A stretch of 64,000 nt of DNA from Verticillium longisporum (Eukaryota; Ascomycota; Sordariomycetes; Glomerellales; Plectosphaerellaceae): contig JAETXT010000004.1 of the NCBI GenBank assembly GCA_019188255.1, forward strand, positions 1,116,001 through 1,180,000. Direction: 5' to 3'. The translations under genes were made by a program, and so were the position numbers. The notes beneath the pieces are model-generated. The model had not been told where the DNA came from. It saw only the letters and a list, made by a program, of their open reading frames with translations, and did not search any database. Every line of letters starts with the position of its first letter. Position 1 is the first letter of the stretch. Shown piece by piece: positions 54,806 through 64,000 of the stretch.

Positions 54806-57800
54806 CTACCCTATTATTCTTAAATCCTTTATAATAGATAATAATAAAATTAAATTCCGAAAGGAATTTTACTTATCTTATTTAATATTTATTAAAGTCT
54901 TTATTTATTATAAAGTATATAAGATTTTTATAATTAATATAGACCTTAACTTCGTATTATATTCTAGAGAGATATATTCTCTATTCTTTAAAAGCTTCGA
55001 TAATTATTATAAATTCTTTATCGTATATTTAATAATTAAGCTCTAATCTATATAGCTTCTTCGAGAAGAACGCTATTAAGTATAAGCGTCCTTAATCGTC
55101 CCTTTATCCTAATTATCCTCTAATAGCGAAATCGGAGGTATCTATCTCGATTTCTATAGGTTTTTCGGGGTCTATTATCTAGAGGACTAATTTACTAAGG
55201 ATAATATCGATAATTTAATAAAATGCTTTTTCTTAAGGTTCGTTTTATATAAATTCTATTTCCTTAATTATAAAGCTCGTTAAAGGATTAGCGGTCTTAT
55301 TATATCCTTTTAAGAATTATTAATAAAAGTTAATGAAACCGAGGAATATTCTAATATCCTTAACGTTCTTTAATATAAGCTATTCCTTAATAGCTATTAC
55401 TTTAGATTTTTCTATCCTAATTTCTCCTAAAATAATCGTATATTCTAGGAAATCTACTTCCTATATATAGAACTTAGCTTTTTCTAATTCTATTAATAGC
55501 TCGTATTAATATAATTATATAAGGACTTAGTAGATATATCCTTTATATTCTTCTATTATCTTTAAGAAGATTAGAATATTATTAAGATATATTACTATAA
55601 AGACGTCTAGGAATTCTTATAATATATTATTAATTATATTTTAAAAGGTTATAAGAGTATTAATTAATCCGAATAATATAATTAAATACTTATAATATCC
55701 TTATCGTATTTAGAATACTATTTTCTATTCCTCTTTATCCTTAATATAGATAAGGTTATATACTCCTTTAAGATTAAGCGCTATAAATTAATTAGCTCTT
55801 ATTAATACGTCCCTAAATTCTAATATTAAAGGTAATAAATAATAATTCTTAATAATAATATCGTTTAATTATCTATAATTAATATATAATCTTTCTTTAT
55901 TATTCTTCTTTAATATAAAGAGAATCGGGTATTTTATTAAGGATATCGATAATCGGATATATCCTTTTCTAAGGTTCTCTTTAAAATATTTATTAAGAAT
56001 ATCTATTTATTAAGGATTTAATCTATAGATCTTATTAAATTAGGGGCTCTCCTTTTCCTTAATTAGGATTTCGTAATCATAATATATATACTTAAGTAAT
56101 ATTATATCGACTTCTTCTTTAAAGATCTTTTTATACTTCTAGTATTCTTTAAGTATATTCTATAGTCTTTCTTACTATTCTATTATAAGCTCCTCCGGGG
56201 TTATCTCCTCTAAATTATCCTTATTCGTAAAAGCTAATTAGAGGTTACTTAAGAGACTACTTATAGGTCTTTCCTTAAGGGCTAACGTACTCTATTAAAT
56301 ATAGCTAATTATCTAATTAATCTAAGGGTTTTATTATCTAAGCTATAAGATATTTAAGATAATTTATTTTCCTTTTATATTAATAATATCGAAGGTTATA
56401 TAACCTTAATAGCGAGAGATAAATACTTAGAGGGGTATAATCTCCGTATTTACGATCCCTCTTCTATATAAGACCGCTTATCCTTCTATTATACTAAGTT
56501 AATAAGGTTCCTCTTTATATTTCTATATAATCTTATTCTTATTAATATATTTAAGGCTTATATAATTACTTTAAGCGCTATTATTTAATAGCGCGCTTAC
56601 CTATTATCCTCCTACGTTTACTCTTATATAGAGGTAATTCGTATTATAGGTTTATTTAGCTAAGTAGATCGCTTTTACTTCCTTTATTAATCGTTATCCT
56701 TATCTGATCGACGCTTACCTTTTCCCGAAAGTAATAGCGTAATAAGTAGCTACGTTATATTTAGATTACTTAAGTCGAGGTTATTATCGTCCTTATAATA
56801 GATTCTAAAAAGTAGCTTCTTAATATATTTTATATAGTAAAGCCTTTAATCTCTAGCCTTAGCTATATAGTACTTTATATATATATTATTATCGTAGTCC
56901 TTTTATTTAATATAGTCTTAATAGTATTTATTATAATAAATAAGGTCTAATTAGAATATAAGCTAATCTTAATTATATTCGTTTATATATAGGATCTATT
57001 TATAACTTTCCTATTCGAATTCTATTATTATTCGTAGCTCGGTCTAGTAATTATATAAGAGAAACTAATATATAGCTTTCTCTTTAAAATAATATTCGTA
57101 ATTATCGTAGATATATTCGGGCTAAAATAATTAATAGTATTATTCGTAAACGTAATAGAATACTAGATAGTCTCTTATTATAAGTTATACGTTTTCTTTT
57201 ATATTTTCTTATTTTCGGGCGCTAGCTTTCTATAGCTTAGTCCTATAATAAATAAATTCGTCCTATAATATAAGGGGATCGTAATCCTTATTAGGGTTAT
57301 TAATAGTATAAATCTATATTAAGATATAGAGTTAAAGTTATCTTAATAGGGGTTCCTCCTTCTAGCTTATTTATATATATTTATCCTATTTTTTATTATT
57401 TATAAATCTAATATAGGGTATAGCTTATAGTTCCGAGTAAGCTTATTTATAAGCCCTTTCTTCGTTTATATCGATTTCCTAGGTCTCTAGTATTACTTAT
57501 TAAGCTTATTTCTAAATTCGTCTTTCCTTCTTAATAATAACTATTATAGCTAGGGTTCTTTATCCTATAAGTACCCTAAAGAACTATCTATTCTATTCCT
57601 TATTATCCTTATATATAGAATAGCTATCCTAATAATAGAAGGTCTAATTAGTTTTAATATAGTCCTAGTATTAAGTATAATTAAGCTATTATTCGTTTAT
57701 AGGTTTCTAAGGTTTCTTTAGCTAGTAGTATTTATAAGCTATATATTTATTCTTATTATAGTTATAGTATTTTATATCTTTAAGATCCTTTAATTTATTA

Positions 57801-59161
57801 TATCTAATATTATTAAGCTCTATAGGCCTTATATAGGTAATCTATCCTTAAACTATATTAATATAAGGTTTATTATATTAATATTTATATCCTTAATTAA
57901 ATCGGTAATAGGGAATATAAAGGTTCTATAGTCCTATAATAAGCTTTCGTCCCTTTTCTATTCTATATTTAGTTATATTAACGATTATCGATTTTAATAG
58001 CTATAGCGATATACTTAGTAAGGGTTTCGGGTCTATCCTCCTAGGTAAGGTCGTCCTTAATAATATCTTTAAATCCTTTATAGAAACGGGCTATAAGAGC
58101 GGACTCTATCTAATTAAATCGATTAGCTAAGAATCGAAACTCTATAGTATACTTAATAGCTAGCTCGGTCTATTTAAGCTAAAGGATTTTTCTTTCGTTT
58201 TATCGTTCCTCGTTTACGTCTCTAAACGCCCTTTTAATAGCTTCTTCGAATATATTTATACTTATATAGATATCCTAAATAGCTTATTTTATATCTTCTT
58301 TCTTAATATAAATAGAATAGTCCTTAATAAAGGGTTCGAATTAATATAAAACGTCCCCTTTAAGGTAAGAGGAGGCGTTAGCGACCTTCTCGCCTTAATA
58401 TTTAAATTAGCTTTTATTAGCTTTATAATATTAATATACTTAGGTAATAAAAGACTAAAGTACTTTAGGGTTATTATCGAATAATTAAAGGGGAAGAGCC
58501 TTTATACTCATTCCGCCTTAAAGTTATTATATTAAAGCTCGGAGCTATTCGTTCTCTAAACGGAGCTCTTAGATTATAGTAGCTAAATTATTAATACTAT
58601 TTCCGATACTATTAATAGATATTATTCTTATAATAAGTATTACTTAATATTATAAGGTAAACCTACTAAATAAGAGTAATTAAAATATTACGACCTAATA
58701 GCTTCTAAAGGGGGAATATTATTAGAGGGTTAGGGTTATTATTTATAGAAGCTTAGGTTATAATTCTAAGACGATATAATATCGTAAAGTATTACGTATT
58801 TATTATAATAGATATAAAGTAAGACTTAGATTAATTACTATTATAAGAAAGAATATATCTATAAATCTAGAATATCTATCCTTATATACCTATTATCCTA
58901 TCCTTATTATATTAAGTAATAAGCCTATATTAGATAGCTTATTATTTAGTTATTAGTGATCTATAATATTAGGATTATAGTATATTATCCCGTAAGCTAT
59001 TCCCTAGCTTACTATAGCGTCCTTAGTAAGCCCGACGACTCACCCTTTATATCTAAGTAAGCTATTACGTGATTTACTAGGTAGGCCCGATTCTTATCTT
59101 ATCGCGCTCCCTAATCGCAGGGTCGTCGATTCGCGGCCGCCCTACTTCCTTAGTTATTATA
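54806..59161 (-). mobile_element. RIP-degraded, 3'-truncated inverted copy of the chromovirus
   Basis: On the minus strand this follows the intact element from its 5' LTR (58686-59161, also 476 bp) through gag, protease and reverse transcriptase. It breaks in RNase H near 54810, matching about base 51920 of the intact copy. Phrases such as the NotI-like GCGGCCGC near the LTR start and the gag text survive; most CpA/TpG have become TpA, leaving stops everywhere. It is a fossil of the same family that still has an intact member 0.3 kb away. Confidence 0.88.
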
Positions 59162-59985
59162 GTCTATTATATATAGAGGGTACCCCCTAGACCTATTTTT
59201 TTAAGTTTTTAGATCTTAATAATAATCTAATTCTAATTATATTTATAAATCCCTTTTATATAATAATTCCTATCTAATTTATATATTCTTAATTATTATA
59301 AATAAATACTTCTTAAAATATACTTTACTATATATACTATTACCTCCTATATTAACTACGATATATATTAATAGCTATAATTTTTCTCTATTTCAAAATA
59401 TATATATTATTATAGTTTAGCTTTTATTTAAGCTATTAGAGTAATTATAAGACTCTAACTCCTTGTAATTCCTATATATAGTAATTCCTATCTAATTTAC
59501 TTATTCTTAATTACTATAAATAGATACCTTCTAAGATATACTTTACTTCTATTAAGATTAATCTAAGTACTCTTCTTAATTAATTATAACTTTCTTTTTA
59601 AATTAAACCCTTTACTTATTTATTTTTAATCTAGATAAAAACTATATTATTTTATAGCTCTTATTAAGGGCTATAAGAATCTTTAATCTATTTCTCGATC
59701 TAATATTTCCTTCTCGAGATATAACTACTTTTATCTCTCCCTTCCTCTTATTTATTATTATCTCTTTATCCTATAAATAAGCACTACCCTTAGTCGTTGC
59801 CTATACCTCCTATGTCGCCCACGATATATACTAATAAGGATATACTTAGAAGACTATATATAAGGAGAACTAAAGCTCTTACCTTTAGGTAATTAAATAG
59901 ACGTAAACTAAGTACTATATATATTAGGGAAATGGGTAGTATTATATAGATTAAGGCCGTAGGCGGCCTTTTGGAATATAGTTAC
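59162..59985. other. AT-rich mosaic of remnant copies, right part of the island
   Basis: Segments 59162-59345 and about 59455-59830 are inverted relative to 40580-41035. About 59380-59465 is direct relative to 41180-41275, so at least three pieces are jumbled. The last 150 bp lead into the right direct repeat. No coding capacity. Confidence 0.6.
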
Positions 59986-60153
59986 TTGGGAGGATAGGTC
60001 TGGGAATGCAATACAATGGGGTTATGCATCAGGGGAGGATATGCACTGTTGAAGGTTCACCGGAATTACCTTTTTCGTATCTGCTACTTAACTAATATAT
60101 CAACACTTGAACCCCTATACCTTAAGCGCAAATTCTTGCTGATTCCCATTTCT
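59986..60153 (+). repeat. Right copy of the ~168-bp direct repeat bounding the island
   Basis: Same orientation as 40107-40274 and less C-to-T altered (for example CAACACTTGAACCCC here against TAACACTTAAGCCCC on the left). Sequence returns to normal composition just after it. Confidence 0.8.
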
Positions 60154-60515
60154 CTAGGCTTCTTATCTTTTTGGCGCTGATAGTGGAGGACGCAGGTATC
60201 GCCAGAATTTCGTGGTATCCTTCGCTAGGGTGTGACTGTGTCAGTGACTCACAAGCGTACTGACGGGAAGGTACCTTGAGTGCCCGCAGACCTGCCCAAG
60301 GGTCTCTGGTACCTCTTCCACGACGCTGTCCTAAGGGACCCACACCCGATCTCGCAACGCACCCTTACCTTTTATTCCTCCAGCCAACACGGTCTGAATC
60401 ATTTCTCTCCTCTATCCATTGAATCCCCTCTGCCACCATCAATTGACCCTGCGTCTTCACTCAGATCCTTCCTCTGACGACATATTACTACCCGAAGCAC
60501 CAAAGCATCATCACC
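60154..60515. promoter_or_regulatory. Upstream region of the argininosuccinate synthase gene
   Basis: About 360 bp; CT-rich from about 60360 to the ATG, typical of a fungal core promoter and 5' UTR. No specific element recognised. Confidence 0.4.
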
Positions 60516-63021
60516 ATGGCTGGCTCTAAGGGAAAGGTCTGCCTTGCGTAGGTTACCCCGCCCCCGCATCCAAAGTTCAATGTACTGACTTGCGATAGCT
60601 ACTCTGGCGGTGTACGTTCTCGAACCACGATCTCGAATCAATTTCGACGGTCAATTCCAACTCCATGGTGCTTCCCATACTAATCCAGTGTAGCTCGACA
60701 CATCGACCATTCTTGCCTGGCTCATTGAGCAGGATGTAAGTACGACGGGTTCAAAATTGTCGGGAGCGAGCTGACCGCTGTCTTAGTACTCCGTCGTGTA
60801 AGCAGCCTTCTATTACATGGGCAGCTTGGAGCTGCGCAATACACCAGAGAAGAAGATGAAGCGGCTGTTAACATCTTCTAGCTGCTTCCTTGCCAATGTC
60901 GGTCAGGAGGAGGACTGGGATGCCGTCGAGAAGAAGGGTTAGTTCTCCCGATGAGGCCGAAGCAGATAACGCATGCTGACGATAATTGCAGCTCTCCAGA
61001 TTGGTGCTGAGAAGGTACGCTGCTTTCGGCCCACGACAAGACTCCCCCAACCACATCGAGCGCAGAATCCTGACGAATGTAGATGATCATCGAGGACATC
61101 ACACAAAACTTTGTTGAGTATGTTGGCATGCACACATGATATTCGATATCTTTTACTGATCAGCGCAGCGAGTTCTGCTGGAAGGCTATCGCCTGCAATG
61201 CCATCTACGAGGACCAATATCTCCTCGGCGTACGTTCGATCGATTCTCTGCGGATACATAGAGACTGACATATGTCCAGACAAGCTTGGCTCGTCCCGCC
61301 ATCGCGCGTGCGATGATGAAGGCGTAATTAATCTCCGACTGTACTTCATTCCGGTTGGTACTGACTTATGGTAGTGCCGCGCGAGAGGGATGCGATTACG
61401 TCTCTCACGGTTGCACCGGAAAGGGGTAAGTTATTACTTGGCTCCACACTGGGAGAGGGTCTGTACAGGAGGGCATTTGGCTAATGAACCCAATAGTAAC
61501 GACCAGGTTCGCTTCGAGGTACGAGCAGGCGGCCCAGACTTGCCATGACTTCGCAAACGACTACGACGCATACTGATGCCTTTGTCTAGCTGGCTTACTA
61601 CACGATCAACCCCGCGATCAAGGGTATAGTCCGGATCCTGTCTAACCCTTGCACACAAAAATATCGATCTAAGTCTAATCAAACACCTGTGTTTAGTCAT
61701 TGCTCCTTGGCGCGATCCTACCTTCTTCAACCGCTTCCAGGGCCGCAACGATCTTCTTGATTACGCTGCCGAGAAGGGTAAGTTCGCCTGGCAGCCTCTT
61801 GCTGGGTTCCGCTAAGACGATTTAGGCATCCCCGTCACCTCCACCAAGGCCAAGCCCTACTCTATGGATGACAACCTTGGTAAGCAGGCTCTTCGTCCGG
61901 ATGACACTACTGCCGCTAACTTGCTCGCAGCTCACTGCTCTTATGAGGTAGGGAATGAGTGGGACATAGCCACAATTATCAGTGCTGACTAGACTCAGGC
62001 GGGCATGCTCGAGGACCCCAATGTTACTCCCCCCGAAGACATGTGGACCAGGACCGACTCCCCCCTGAAGGCACCCGATACACCCCTCGACATCAGCATT
62101 CACTTCGACAAGGGTCTTCCTGTTAAGGTCGTCACCCCCGAGAAGACTGTCACCGGCTCGCTCGAGATCTTCAAGCTCCTTAACGATCTGGGCAAGCAGC
62201 ACGGTATTGGTCGCATTGTCAGTATTCCATGGCTCAGAGTACTAGATCCTAAGCTAATATCATACGAAGGACATCGTTGAGAACCGCTACATCGGCCTCA
62301 AGAGCCGTGGATGCTGTATGTAGATCCCTATCTTCTGCGGATACGACAGGCTCTGACAGATCCCAGACGACTCACCCGCGATGACTTTGCTTCGCCTGTC
62401 GCACATTAGCATCGAAGGATTGTGAGTTTTCTCTAGCACAGGTCGACGGTTCCACAGCTGACACTAGGGAGGGTGCTTGATGGACGTGTCCGTTCCCTTC
62501 GCGACAACCTTAGCAAGCAGTGGTCGGAGCTTCTGTACAACGGCTTGTACTTCAGCCCTGAGAGGGCGTTCCTTCAGCGTAAGTGATGTCACTTCCATGT
62601 TCAGGAAAACAAACTAACAGCGGGGAAAGCTTCTCTCGACTTCGCCCAGGAGCGTGAAAGTTGTGGTAATGGATGCCATAAATTGGCGACCTCTAACTCG
62701 AAAAACCGGTCAACAGCGGGGTCCGTCTTAGTCTATACAAGGGCAACGCATAGGATCTTGGCCGTACTTCCCAGGAGAAGCTCTACTCCGAGGAGGACGC
62801 GTCCATGGACTCGCTCACTACCTTTGATCCTTCCGAGACGGTATATGCTCTCTGCGCCATGTTTCTTTGCAAATACTAACACCATTGACAGTCTGGTTTC
62901 ATCACGATTGCTGCCATTCGCCTCAAGAAGGTGGGAAAGCTCGAATCCGTGTGTCCCGGAACATGTGCTAACATTCTGATAGTATGGTCTTCAGGTGGCC
63001 GAGGCTGGTCTCGAGCTCTAG
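60516..63021 (+). CDS. ARG1: Argininosuccinate synthase with about 22 introns, damaged near the 3' end
   Basis: Joins citrulline and aspartate using ATP in arginine synthesis. The ATG at 60516 begins [19 protein letters not shown] with the ATP-binding motif. Exons seen: 60516-60547, 60599-60611, 60694-60735, 60787-60797, 60882-60937, 60992-61014, 61083-61117, 61169-61229, 61280-61323, 61375-61425, 61497-61518, 61590-61623, 61697-61777, 61826-61879, 61931-61947, 61999-62217, 62270-62315, 62367-62421, 62472-62578, then roughly 62630-62840, 62892-62930, 62983-63021. The first 19 sum to 1,003 nt in one frame and carry [52 protein letters not shown] and [12 protein letters not shown]. Later, the frame cannot be kept through about 62660-62720 and a TAG lies at 62751-62753, where homologues have Tyr. 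The end, [15 protein letters not shown], is good. About 425 aa if whole. Confidence 0.85.
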
Positions 63022-63635
63022 AAAGGGAAACCCCTCAAAATTCACAGGCAGGATAGGCGTTGCATACAAAAGTCAAGTAGATGGGAATGTTAAGCTTATA
63101 AAAACAAGACTTCCATAATCTTGATATGTGAATCACTTCTGTACCGCCCTGTGCTGGCCATGCTTGTTCATTGTAGTCGGCCAGGAGCAACACATCAGCA
63201 CCCAGAATGGCATGGATCTAAACCGACTGTGGACCTTGCCGCGATCCTTCCAAGCCACTGGATATGACATGGATACGTTTGTACGGAGCTCGTATATATT
63301 GAGGGGAGCGTGAGTGGCGGTCTGTTGGCTTGTGGACGTTCAAGAATTAGTAATGCAATCAAGTGCACCGTGCCCTGCACGCAGACAATGGCTTGGCGAG
63401 CATGAAATCCCGTGACGATGTAGAAGGAGTCTTCCAGGTCAAACTGTGAACAACACCTCAACGTGGAAGCCACGAACATCGCAGACATATGTCAAGTGAG
63501 ACATGGATACTAGCAGCGCACAGGGTATAGCGTCATCTTGTGGCTGGCACGCCTTATGGAGACACGCCTGTTCTCTGCAATGCAAAATCCGCCTGATTAC
63601 CAGAATTGGGCCGGTTCGTAGTGCAAGTCACATTA
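63022..63635. other. 3' flank of argininosuccinate synthase
   Basis: About 610 bp without a recognisable gene; short frames on both strands have no domain. Confidence 0.4.
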
Positions 63636-63887
63636 TCCCTTTGACGCCGAAATTTGGCCTCAGTACATACGTTGATCACCGCCTGCTTTAAGAGCTTTAA
63701 GGTGGATCTCAGTAGGTACAAGCTCTGTACGCAGTTGAGAGCGAATATGCCTATAGTATATAGGTACGGTACAGGCATCTAGATGTACTGCCCGCTATAT
63801 CCTTTAATTCAATTGGTGAGCTTTATTTTCTGCCACTCAGCTGTCGATCATACGAAGTACTAAGGCCAAATTTCGGCGTCAAAGGGA
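63636..63887. mobile_element. MITE-like element, 252 bp, TTA duplication
   Basis: Terminal inverted repeats of about 31 bp, starting TCCCTTTGACGCCGAAATTT at 63636 and ending as its complement at 63887, with one mismatch. TTA lies at 63633-63635 and again at 63888-63890. A 3-bp TTA/TAA duplication is typical of PIF/Harbinger elements, so this may be a non-autonomous member. No coding capacity inside. Confidence 0.75.
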
Positions 63888-64000
63888 TTAAAGAGCTTGT
63901 TGAGCAGTACATTAAAACGCGGGGAGGCTCATCCCTACAAATGCATATTCACTCAGTTGAGAGATATTCAAGCTCTCCAAATATGAAGTTGACCAAACCT
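63888..64000. other. Right window edge
   Basis: Short unique sequence after the MITE; nothing recognised. Confidence 0.4.

Noticed and set aside
40107..60153. Giant Starship-type element
   Set aside because: No DUF3435 tyrosine-recombinase captain gene or cargo genes are visible; the island is made of ordinary transposons.
60548..62982. Introner-like elements as the source of the ARG1 introns
   Set aside because: The introns compared by eye share splice signals only, not sequence, so a single multiplying intron family is not supported.
1..64000. CRISPR arrays, tRNA and rRNA genes
   Set aside because: No regularly spaced repeats, and no clear tRNA T-arm motif or rRNA sequence found on reading; a tRNA scan could still find one.

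Overview
The window reads as nuclear DNA of a filamentous ascomycete (Pezizomycotina, most likely Sordariomycetes). Genes are compact, with GT-AG introns of about 50-80 bp and CTAAC/CTGAC branch sites. The gene set fits (Ctf18, Ku70, Egt1, a Zn2Cys6 regulator, MTI1/BBC1). A central AT-rich block carries the footprint of repeat-induced point mutation (RIP).

Left arm, 1-39,100: a gene-dense housekeeping region. In order it holds CTF18 (-, runs off the left edge), a FHIT-type Ap3A hydrolase (-), mitochondrial ferrochelatase (-, with an in-frame stop), Ku70 (+, divergent from ferrochelatase), a radical-SAM protein of the PflX/COG1313 type (+), an unknown coiled-coil protein (+), NECAP endocytic adaptor (-, frameshifted), eIF2B alpha (+), ergothioneine synthase Egt1 (-, 13 exons), a probably damaged Zn2Cys6 regulator (-), a spartin/senescence-domain protein (+), gamma-tubulin complex component GCP4 (+), an unknown 455-aa protein (-), a 3.9-kb gene-poor gap with a minisatellite, and the actin-patch SH3 protein MTI1/BBC1 (-). 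DNA repair and replication, haem, translation control, redox metabolism and cytoskeleton are mixed, as is usual in fungi; no biosynthetic cluster is visible.

Central island, about 40,107-60,153: a transposon graveyard bounded by two direct copies of a roughly 168-bp sequence. Inside are (i) an un-RIPped pogo/Fot-like DNA transposon with perfect 48-bp inverted repeats and TA duplication; (ii) a RIP-ruined Ty1/copia element on the minus strand; (iii) an intact-looking chromodomain Ty3/gypsy element with 476-bp LTRs that I read as identical, a gag-pol -1 frameshift heptamer, and an antisense ORF for a Cys-rich coiled-coil protein; (iv) a RIP-ruined LTR fragment and an inverted, 3'-truncated, RIP-ruined sister of that gypsy element.

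Right arm, 60,153-64,000: an argininosuccinate synthase gene cut by about 22 short introns, an extreme density beside the 0-3 introns of most neighbours, with damage in its last part; then a 252-bp MITE-like element with a TTA duplication.

A cross-cutting caution: several reading frames (NECAP, transposase, gypsy pol twice, argininosuccinate synthase) break at short homopolymers in a way that one or two missing bases would repair. These could be base-calling errors rather than biology. The stops in ferrochelatase, the Zn2Cys6 gene and argininosuccinate synthase are not of that kind.
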